Assembly: GCA_913051905.1 (NCBI GenBank)
Contig: CAJXBY010000061.1
Coordinates: 1 to 13,284 of the forward strand
From: an uncultured Gammaproteobacteria bacterium
GTDB lineage: Bacteria; Pseudomonadota; Gammaproteobacteria; Arenicellales; UBA868
DNA length: 13,284 bases
Direction: 5' to 3'
The first letter of the stretch is position 1. Each line of letters opens with the position of its first letter. The position numbers and the translations under genes are program-made. A model generated the notes under the pieces. The model was not told the DNA's origin and did no database searches. It was given only the letters and a program-made list of their open reading frames with translations. Positions 7,860-13,284 of this stretch are shown piece after piece.

Positions 7860-8675
7860 ATGAACAAACCCATACCCGACCCGATGCTGAAACCCGAAAT
7901 CGCGGATGTCCAAGGCCGCCCGGACACCCGTAACCTCACCATAGACAAGGTGGGTGTAAAAGATGTCCGTCATCCGATCCGTGTCAAAGACCGTAGCGGC
8001 TGGGAACAGCATACCGTTGCCACCTTTAGCATGTATGTGGAACTCCCGCATAACTTCAAAGGCACCCACATGTCGCGCTTCATCGAGATTCTCAACAACC
8101 ATGAACGCGAAACAACCGTCGAGTCTTTCCGGGCCATGCTGGGTGAGATGACCGAACATCTGGATGCTGAGAACGGCCACATCGAGATGTCCTTTCCGTT
8201 TTTCCTGCAGAAAAAGGCACCGATCACCGAAGTGGAAAGTCTCCTGGATTACCAGGTGACACTGACCGGTGAAATCTCCCGGGGCAGTGTTATTTCCGAA
8301 GTCAAGGTCGTTGTACCGGTTACCAGCCTGTGTCCATGCTCAAAACAGATCTCTGACTACGGCGCGCACAACCAGCGTTCGCATGTCACGGTCAACGTCC
8401 GCTCCAGTGCCTTTATATGGATCGAGGAACTCATCGATACGGTGGAAAAAGAAGCCAGTTGTGAACTGTACGGACTGCTGAAAAGACCAGATGAGAAGTA
8501 TGTCACCGAAAAAGCCTACGACAATCCCAAGTTTGTCGAAGACTTGGTGCGCGATGTCGCCGGCCGGCTCAATGAAGACAACCGGATACATGGTTACACG
8601 GTTGAGGCGGAAAACTTCGAATCCATTCACAACCACTCAGCTTACGCTCAAATCCACCGCGAAGCCCAATCCTGA
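7860..8675 (+). CDS. folE2: GTP cyclohydrolase FolE2 (type IB)
   Basis: Converts GTP to dihydroneopterin triphosphate, the first step of folate (and in tRNA, queuosine) biosynthesis. It is the metal-promiscuous isozyme (COG1469) that replaces or backs up the zinc-dependent FolE. Length 271 residues. Seen: [21 protein letters not shown] (156-175 with its final His at 175). The four metal ligands of the family are all present at the expected spacing: Cys158, His170, Glu212 and His257, the last in [11 protein letters not shown]. It starts 43 bases after dxs with no terminator between, so it is probably the fourth gene of the xseB operon. In many bacteria a second-copy folE2 is under Zur control; I see no Zur-like palindrome here, suggesting constitutive use. 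Confidence 0.96.
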   Translation: MNKPIPDPMLKPEIADVQGRPDTRNLTIDKVGVKDVRHPIRVKDRSGWEQHTVATFSMYVELPHNFKGTHMSRFIEILNNHERETTVESFRAMLGEMTEHLDAENGHIEMSFPFFLQKKAPITEVESLLDYQVTLTGEISRGSVISEVKVVVPVTSLCPCSKQISDYGAHNQRSHVTVNVRSSAFIWIEELIDTVEKEASCELYGLLKRPDEKYVTEKAYDNPKFVEDLVRDVAGRLNEDNRIHGYTVEAENFESIHNHSAYAQIHREAQS

Positions 8676-8740
8676 AGGACGACACACCCACAGTGTGACG
8701 CCAGACACTCTCAGCAGCCGGGCCAGGCTGTACCGCGGGC

Positions 8741-9631
8741 ATGCGTATCGGCATTGATCTAGGTGGCACCAAGACCGAGGGCGTGTTGCTGGGACCCCGC
8801 GGCGAGGAATACCTTCGCCGACGCTGTCGAACACCCGTCACCCGGGGCTATGAGGCGATACTCCGGACCATCGCCGACCTCGTCTTTGAGCTCGCCGCCG
8901 ACCTGAAGGATGACTTTACGGTCGGCGTGTGCACACCGGGCGCGCTTTCACAATCCAGCGGAACCCTGAAGAACGCCAACACCACCTGCATGATCGGCAA
9001 GCCGATTCTGCCGGACCTGGAACGCATTCTGAACCGGCCGGTACGTCTGGAGAACGATGCCAACTGCTTTGCCCTTGCAGAAGCGCTCGACGGCGCCGGT
9101 CAGGATGCCGACTGTGTCTTCGGGATTATTCTGGGAACGGGTGTCGGCGGAGGAATCACGGTCCGACAGAGACTCCTTCCGGGACGGCACCATATCGCGG
9201 GCGAGTGGGGACACAACATTCTGGAATCGGATGGACCGCCGTGCTATTGCGGCCGCCGGGGTTGCGTGGAGACCTTTCTGTCCGGCCCGGGACTGGTCGC
9301 TGACTATACCCGAGGGGGTGGCGAAAACGGCCTGGATGCGGTCCTGGTCACTGCCCGAGCGACGGCCGGCGATGCCGTTGCTGCAGCCGCACTGGACCGT
9401 TACCTGGACCGTTTCGGCCGCGCTCTCGCGGGAGTTATCAACATCCTGGATCCCGATGTCGTGATATTGGGAGGCGGTCTTTCCAATATTACCCGCCTTT
9501 ACCTCGATGGTCCGGACCACGTCGCCCGGTATGTATTCAACGAGGACTTCCGCACACCAATCCTTCAGAACCACCACGGTGACAGCGCCGGCGTGCTCGG
9601 GGCCGCGCAGCTCTGGCCACCTCCGGACTGA
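8741..9631 (+). CDS. mak: ROK family fructokinase (Mak type)
   Basis: ATP-dependent sugar kinase, most likely phosphorylating fructose to fructose 6-phosphate in the cytoplasm. Length 296 residues. Seen: phosphate loop DLGGTKTE (6-13); catalytic Asp106 in ENDANCFALAE; ATP-site LGTGVGGGI (131-139); the ROK zinc site GEWGHN (His158) and CYCGRRGC (Cys168, 170, 175); and LDPDVVILGGGLSN (226-239). The starting MRIGIDLGGTKTE, LKNANTT and the HGDSAGVLGAAQLWP ending follow E. coli Mak (YajF) closely, more so than NagK, though hexose specificity in ROK kinases is broad. It begins 65 bases after folE2 and may share its transcript. It converges on the alkyltransferase-like gene with only 14 bases between stops. 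Confidence 0.88.
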   Translation: MRIGIDLGGTKTEGVLLGPRGEEYLRRRCRTPVTRGYEAILRTIADLVFELAADLKDDFTVGVCTPGALSQSSGTLKNANTTCMIGKPILPDLERILNRPVRLENDANCFALAEALDGAGQDADCVFGIILGTGVGGGITVRQRLLPGRHHIAGEWGHNILESDGPPCYCGRRGCVETFLSGPGLVADYTRGGGENGLDAVLVTARATAGDAVAAAALDRYLDRFGRALAGVINILDPDVVILGGGLSNITRLYLDGPDHVARYVFNEDFRTPILQNHHGDSAGVLGAAQLWPPPD

Positions 9632-9645
9632 AGTTCGACCCGTAT

Positions 9646-10017
9646 TCAGTCCGCTCCCCTGCCCGGTAACGGGTTGAGACCGGCCTCATGTATCAACGCC
9701 CAGTCGGGGCCGTCCCAGCCGAACCGCTTAAGGTCGACCCGGCCGCGGGCATCGAACACGACACCCTCAGCGACCAGCAAGCACCTCTGGCGTGAATCAG
9801 GGCTGCCGTCACTGCGCACACTGATACGTCCCTGACTGTTGATCACACGCTGCCAGGGAACCTCTGAACCTGAAGGCAATGAACTCATTGCATAACCGAC
9901 AAGCCGGGGCCCGCAGCCGACGACTGTTGCCACCTGCCCATAGGTCGCGACCACACCGGATGGGATGGAACGCACCACGCGATAGATCCTGTCATGTAAA
10001 CCCGATGCCCGGGCCAT
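9646..10017 (-). CDS. atl: alkyltransferase-like protein (non-enzymatic O6-alkylguanine sensor)
   Basis: A 123-residue relative of the DNA-binding domain of O6-methylguanine-DNA methyltransferase. Known ATL proteins bind O6-alkylguanine, flip out the base and hand the lesion to nucleotide excision repair without removing the alkyl group. Seen: IYRVVRSIPSGVVATYGQVA (11-30) as the wing and recognition start; GPRLVGYAM (36-44) with the Arg finger Arg38; and VPWQRVINSQGRIS (53-66). In active transferases the last motif is PCHR; here Trp55 replaces the acceptor cysteine, the mark of ATL proteins. The remaining residues contain RQRCLLVAEGV, also typical. It is the last gene of a minus-strand group after xpt, 47 bases downstream. 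Confidence 0.9.
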   Translation of the reverse strand: MARASGLHDRIYRVVRSIPSGVVATYGQVATVVGCGPRLVGYAMSSLPSGSEVPWQRVINSQGRISVRSDGSPDSRQRCLLVAEGVVFDARGRVDLKRFGWDGPDWALIHEAGLNPLPGRGAD

Positions 10018-10064
10018 CTTCAGTGGCTCGCCCGACTGCCGGATCGAAAACGCACGGGACTGAA

Positions 10065-10640
10065 TTAGGAGACCTGCATGGCGTCATCATTAAATTCGAC
10101 TTTCGCCAGCGCCAATACTGGCACACCCAGTTCACCGATCACCTCACGCCCGTTTTCTGCGGGCTTTTCAATGACACATCCGATACCGGCCAGTACAGCC
10201 TTGCTTTCGGCAACCAGCCTTACCAGAGCGCTCAGGGTCGAACCCGTGGCAAGAAAATCGTCGATGATCAGTACGCGGTCATTCGCAGACAGAAAACGGC
10301 GATCCACCATCAGATCCGTTTGTGTACCGCGGGTCCGGCTGATTGTCTCGGCTACGTAGTAGGTTCCAGTCATCACGGCAGACTGACTTTTGCGGGCATA
10401 GATCAGGTCGGCGCCGAACCCCGCGGCCACACCAAGTGCCACCGGGATACCGCTCACTTCGGCCGTGACCACTTTACTGACCTCATCGACTGCATCCTGC
10501 CGGAACAGACGGCAGAACTCGGCAGCCATTCTGGCAGTCATTGCTGGATCGACCTGGTGGTTGAGGAAACTGTCCAGTTTGACGATCCCGCCGCCGACAT
10601 GAGTCCCCTCGAGGCGAATTCTCTCGATCAGTTCCTGCAT
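10065..10640 (-). CDS. xpt: xanthine phosphoribosyltransferase
   Basis: Purine salvage enzyme transferring ribose 5-phosphate from PRPP to xanthine to give XMP. Length 191 residues. Seen: KLDSFLNHQVDP (21-32), the substrate-side hood typical of the Bacillus-type Xpt; VTAEVSGIPVALGVA (58-72); YARK (81-84); and the PRPP-binding motif VLIIDDFLATGST (123-135). The open frame reaches a TTG at 10685, but the ATG at 10640 is the start matching the family (MQELIERIRLEGTHV) and has a weak GGGG element six bases upstream. E. coli uses the unrelated Gpt for this step, so the Bacillus-type enzyme is notable but not unique in Proteobacteria. No purine riboswitch is visible in the short upstream stretch. 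It lies between an alpha/beta hydrolase and the ATL gene on the same strand. Confidence 0.9.
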   Translation of the reverse strand: MQELIERIRLEGTHVGGGIVKLDSFLNHQVDPAMTARMAAEFCRLFRQDAVDEVSKVVTAEVSGIPVALGVAAGFGADLIYARKSQSAVMTGTYYVAETISRTRGTQTDLMVDRRFLSANDRVLIIDDFLATGSTLSALVRLVAESKAVLAGIGCVIEKPAENGREVIGELGVPVLALAKVEFNDDAMQVS

Positions 10641-10716
10641 TGCATCCCCGGTTATCGATAACTTTACGATCCAAGTCCCGACCAAAAATCCCGCGGCCAG
10701 AACATCTCATAACGAC

Positions 10717-11478
10717 TCATCCTACCGCTAACAGACCAAGCGTGTCACTGATCGTATCGCCCAAAATCGCCAGCTGACCGGGCTCTGACAGACGGTGATC
10801 CCCGTCCTTGATCAGGCGAACCTGTACATTATTGCCGGCAAGTGCCTGGCTTAATCGAATTGTAGTCTCCCACGGTACTGCCTGATCCTGCATGCCGTGG
10901 AGCAACCTTACCGGACAATCGATCTGAATAGGCCGATCGAGCAGAAGGTTTTTCTCCCCGTCGTCCACGAATGTCCGGGTCAACGGATACCCTTCCGAGT
11001 CATATTCAGAGTCCATAACAATTCGCCCATCTCGTTCCAGCGCTGCGCACTGGTCCCGTGTCAGTTCGTGGCGCAGAAGTCGGCGGGTAAAATCCGGGGC
11101 AGCCGCAATACCGATCAGCGCCCTGACCCGTTGCCCGAGGGCAAGTGCGACGTTCAACATGATCCAGCCGCCCATGCTTGAACCCACCAGCAACAGGGGT
11201 GCGGTGGTTGCGGCATCGATCACCACCAGCGTGTCACGGGTCCATTTGCTGATACTGCCGTCCTCGAAGCTGCCCCCTGATGCGCCATGCCCGGAGTAGT
11301 CCAGCCGCAGCATGGCGAGTCCTTCACGACTGCACCAGTCGGCGAGATATTGCGCCTTGGTTCCGGTCATATTCGATCGGTAACCGCTGAGGAACACCAC
11401 ACAGGGACTTCGTCCGTCCTGCAGCTCGTAGACCAGACGGTCGCCCTGCGGGTTGTTGACGTGCTGTTGTCCGGCCAT
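10717..11478 (-). CDS. alpha/beta hydrolase (serine hydrolase, ABHD10-like)
   Basis: A 253-residue cytoplasmic alpha/beta hydrolase with no signal peptide. Seen: VVFLSGYRSNMTGTKA (27-42) with the oxyanion-hole region; DYSGHGASGG (60-69); the nucleophile elbow GSSMGG (99-104, Ser101); LLHGMQDQAVPW (192-203) with the acid Asp198; and KDGDHRLS (224-231) with His228. The order, the small lid and the DYSGHGxS motif recall the ABHD10/acyl-protein thioesterase-like group often found in Alphaproteobacteria and Gammaproteobacteria, but the substrate cannot be read from sequence; an ester or thioester is likely. It is the first gene of a minus-strand group with xpt and atl, and divergent from the isovaleryl-CoA dehydrogenase with 221 bases between start codons. 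No Shine-Dalgarno precedes the ATG. Confidence 0.85.
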   Translation of the reverse strand: MAGQQHVNNPQGDRLVYELQDGRSPCVVFLSGYRSNMTGTKAQYLADWCSREGLAMLRLDYSGHGASGGSFEDGSISKWTRDTLVVIDAATTAPLLLVGSSMGGWIMLNVALALGQRVRALIGIAAAPDFTRRLLRHELTRDQCAALERDGRIVMDSEYDSEGYPLTRTFVDDGEKNLLLDRPIQIDCPVRLLHGMQDQAVPWETTIRLSQALAGNNVQVRLIKDGDHRLSEPGQLAILGDTISDTLGLLAVG

Positions 11479-11613
11479 TGACCGTGATCACTGTAGGCTG
11501 GATGGATGATTGCTCTGGATTCCGATGTATGGAATGCCGGAACCCAACCGGACGTTTCTTGGAAAATGCGGCCGGCAGGGGACTGTAACCGATGCGGGAC
11601 TGGACCGGAACCT

Positions 11614-11637
11614 ATTGACGTTTACGTAAACGTCAAT
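11614..11637. promoter_or_regulatory. perfect 24-bp palindromic operator, probably LiuR type
   Basis: The half ATTGACGTTTAC is followed without gap by its exact reverse complement. Chance occurrence of a 24-bp perfect palindrome is negligible in a window of this size. It lies upstream of isovaleryl-CoA dehydrogenase and covers the -35 box and most of the spacer of a strong promoter. MerR-family LiuR regulators of leucine/isovalerate catabolism in Proteobacteria bind palindromes built on ACGTTTACGTAAACGT-like cores; the match to that consensus is from memory. Bound protein would block RNA polymerase, with relief by pathway intermediates. Confidence 0.85.
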
Positions 11638-11644
11638 TTAAAAT
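11615..11644 (+). promoter_or_regulatory. promoter of the isovaleryl-CoA dehydrogenase operon
   Basis: TTGACG (11615-11620) and TAAAAT (11639-11644) are each one mismatch from consensus with an 18-bp spacer. Transcription would start near 11651, leaving a leader of about 50 bases before the ATG at 11700. The box positions show that the ATG at 11643 lies inside the promoter and cannot be the start codon of this transcript. Confidence 0.7.
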
Positions 11645-11699
11645 GGTTCCTAATTCAAAACAGCCGAGCAGCCCGGCTTTCTTTCACCACCTGAATCTC

Positions 11700-12866
11700 A
11701 TGCAACTTCCGATGCTGTTCAACTTCGATCTGGGACAGACCAGCGAAATGCTCCGGGAAACCGTAGCCGAGTTCGCCGCGGCAGAAATCGCCCCTCGCGC
11801 CGCCGATATCGATGCACGGAATGCATTTCCACAGGACTTGTGGCTGAAGATGGGCGCGCTCGGATTGCTCGGGATCACAGTGGAAGAGGATCTCGGGGGT
11901 TCCGGAATGGGTTACCTTGAGCACACGGTTGCAATGGAAGAACTCACCCGGGCCTCGGCCGCGGTCGCCCTGTCCTATGGGGCGCACTCCAACCTCTGTA
12001 TCAACCAGATCCGGCGCAACGGCAATGACGAGCAGAAAGCCCATTATCTGCCACGCCTGATCAGCGGTGAGCACGTGGGGGCACTCGCGATGAGTGAACC
12101 CGGCAGCGGTTCCGACGTGGTCAGCATGCGTCTTCAGGCCGAGCGGGTCGACGACGGGTTTCTTCTGAACGGCAACAAAATGTGGATCACCAACGGGCCG
12201 GACGCAGATGTGCTGGTGATCTATGCCAAGACCGAACCTCGTGCGGGGCCGGAAGGTATCACGGCCTTTCTGGTGGAGAAGACCTTCTCGGGTTTTACTA
12301 CCGGACAAAAACTAGACAAACTGGGCATGCGTGGATCCAACACGTCGGAACTGATATTCGACGACTGTGCGGTCCCTGAAGAGAACGTGCTGGGTCAGCT
12401 CAACGGTGGTGTCAGAGTGCTCATGAGTGGACTCGATTACGAACGTGTCGTCCTCTCAGGTGGGCCGCTGGGCATCATGCAGGCCTGTATGGACAACGTG
12501 CTTCCCTACGTCCATGACCGCAAACAGTTCGGTCAGCCGATCGGAGAATTCCAGCTGATGCAAGGGAAACTGGCCGACATGTACACCACCATGAACGCCT
12601 GCCGGGCCTATGTATACGCCGTCGCCGCCGCCTGTGACCGTGGAGAAACCACTCGTAAGGATGCGGCCGGCGCGATACTCTACTCCTCTGAGAAAGCGAC
12701 TTGGATGGCCCTGGAGGCGATTCAGGTATTGGGCGGTAACGGTTATATCAACGACTATCCAACCGGCCGGCTGCTACGTGATGCCAAGCTCTACGAGATT
12801 GGCGCTGGTACCAACGAGATCCGGCGCATGCTGATCGGCCGGGAACTGTTCAAAAACACTGGATGA
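11700..12866 (+). CDS. ivd: isovaleryl-CoA dehydrogenase
   Basis: FAD enzyme oxidising isovaleryl-CoA to 3-methylcrotonyl-CoA in leucine breakdown, passing electrons to ETF. Length 388 residues from the ATG at 11700. Seen: [10 protein letters not shown] (130-139), the first acyl-CoA dehydrogenase signature; [10 protein letters not shown] (161-170); and [20 protein letters not shown] (266-285). The catalytic base is Glu248 in [14 protein letters not shown], as in human IVD, while the position that holds the catalytic Glu in short- and medium-chain enzymes is Ala369 in YEIGAGT. This separates it from butyryl-CoA and medium-chain dehydrogenases. The frame opens at 11643, but that ATG sits in the promoter; ATG 11700 (or 11712) fits the family N-terminus. 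No Shine-Dalgarno is visible at either. A thiolase follows after 15 bases. Confidence 0.95.
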   Translation: MQLPMLFNFDLGQTSEMLRETVAEFAAAEIAPRAADIDARNAFPQDLWLKMGALGLLGITVEEDLGGSGMGYLEHTVAMEELTRASAAVALSYGAHSNLCINQIRRNGNDEQKAHYLPRLISGEHVGALAMSEPGSGSDVVSMRLQAERVDDGFLLNGNKMWITNGPDADVLVIYAKTEPRAGPEGITAFLVEKTFSGFTTGQKLDKLGMRGSNTSELIFDDCAVPEENVLGQLNGGVRVLMSGLDYERVVLSGGPLGIMQACMDNVLPYVHDRKQFGQPIGEFQLMQGKLADMYTTMNACRAYVYAVAAACDRGETTRKDAAGAILYSSEKATWMALEAIQVLGGNGYINDYPTGRLLRDAKLYEIGAGTNEIRRMLIGRELFKNTG

Positions 12867-12881
12867 CCAGCAGAAAACCCG

Positions 12882-13284
12882 ATGCCTGAAGATCCGATCG
12901 TCATTACAGGCGCTGCCCGCACTCCGCTGGGTGGCTTTCAGGGCAGCCTCGCTAAAGTACCTGCACCACAGCTGGGTGCCACGGCAATCGACAGCGCAGT
13001 CGAACGCTCCGGACTCACGCCCGAGACAGTGGACGAAGTCCTGATGGGCTGTGTTCTACCTGCCGGACAGGGGCAGGCGCCTGCCCGGCAGGCAGCTCTG
13101 GGGGCCGGCCTGCCACTGGGTGTAGCCTGTACAACGATCAACAAGATGTGTGGTTCAGGAATGAAGTCAGTCATGCTGGCACATGACCTGGTCGCCTCGG
13201 GCAGCGTGCGGACGGTCGTCGCCGGCGGTCAGGAGAGTATGAGCAACGCACCGTTTCTGCTGCCCAAGGCCAGAGGCGGTTACC
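12882..13284 (+). CDS. acetyl-CoA C-acetyltransferase (thiolase), N-terminal part, cut by window edge
   Basis: The first 134 codons of a thiolase of about 390 residues; the rest is beyond the window. Seen: IVITGAARTPLGGFQGSLA (6-24), the usual N-terminus; DEVLMGCVLPAGQGQAPARQ (51-70); NKMCGSGMKSVMLA (87-100) with the nucleophilic Cys90; and GGQESMSNAPFLL (115-127). The GQGQAPARQAA and NKMCGSGMK forms favour the biosynthetic/acetoacetyl-CoA class over long-chain FadA. It follows isovaleryl-CoA dehydrogenase by 15 bases, so it is probably in the same operon. There it would cleave acetoacetyl-CoA formed from the acetoacetate end product of leucine degradation. No clear Shine-Dalgarno precedes the ATG. 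Confidence 0.93.
   Translation, partial: MPEDPIVITGAARTPLGGFQGSLAKVPAPQLGATAIDSAVERSGLTPETVDEVLMGCVLPAGQGQAPARQAALGAGLPLGVACTTINKMCGSGMKSVMLAHDLVASGSVRTVVAGGQESMSNAPFLLPKARGGY

Noticed and set aside
8686..8700. CACAC/GTGTG inverted repeat after folE2 as a terminator
   Set aside because: The stem is only five base pairs and is not followed by a T run, so read-through into mak is more likely.
9646..10017. Active O6-methylguanine-DNA methyltransferase
   Set aside because: The acceptor cysteine of the PCHR motif is replaced by Trp55 (PWQR), and the N-terminal domain of full-length Ada/Ogt enzymes is absent.
10641..10716. Possible purine riboswitch upstream of xpt
   Set aside because: The stretch is too short after accounting for the hydrolase end and shows neither the three-way junction nor the conserved loop sequences of the purine aptamer.

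Overview
The window reads as a chromosomal segment of a GC-rich gammaproteobacterium. The evidence is the xseB-ispA-dxs gene order, a ParE of exactly 630 codons that follows the E. coli protein closely, an E. coli Mak-type fructokinase, and a branched-chain amino acid (liu-type) degradation locus. No mobile elements, tRNAs, rRNAs or CRISPR arrays were seen. It is mainly a housekeeping region with a few accessory points.

Layout. (1) 1-97, minus: the first 32 codons of a 4Fe-4S ferredoxin-like protein cut by the window edge, divergent from (2) 345-2149, plus: a flippase-like membrane protein followed closely by a GNAT acetyltransferase. (3) 2183-4611, minus: parE, and upstream of it a short rubrerythrin with its own strong ribosome binding site and an intrinsic terminator that separates it from parE. 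(4) 4729-9631, plus: xseB, ispA, dxs, folE2 and mak, probably one transcription unit at least through folE2. It couples isoprenoid precursor supply (DXP synthase, farnesyl diphosphate synthase) with a Zn-independent GTP cyclohydrolase and a sugar kinase. (5) 9646-11478, minus: an alpha/beta hydrolase, xanthine phosphoribosyltransferase and a catalytically dead alkyltransferase-like protein. (6) 11700 to the end, plus: isovaleryl-CoA dehydrogenase and the first 134 codons of an acetyl-CoA acetyltransferase, the start of a leucine/isovalerate catabolic operon.

The clearest non-coding signal is a perfect 24-bp palindrome at 11614-11637. It overlaps a near-consensus promoter just upstream of the isovaleryl-CoA dehydrogenase and is best read as the operator of a LiuR-type (MerR family) regulator. 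It also shows that the longest reading frame of that gene, opening at 11643, starts too far upstream, inside the promoter. Most genes here have no recognisable Shine-Dalgarno sequence; the two clear exceptions are the rubrerythrin and the 4Fe-4S protein. I found no convincing previously undescribed system in the window; the findings are mostly regulatory and contextual.
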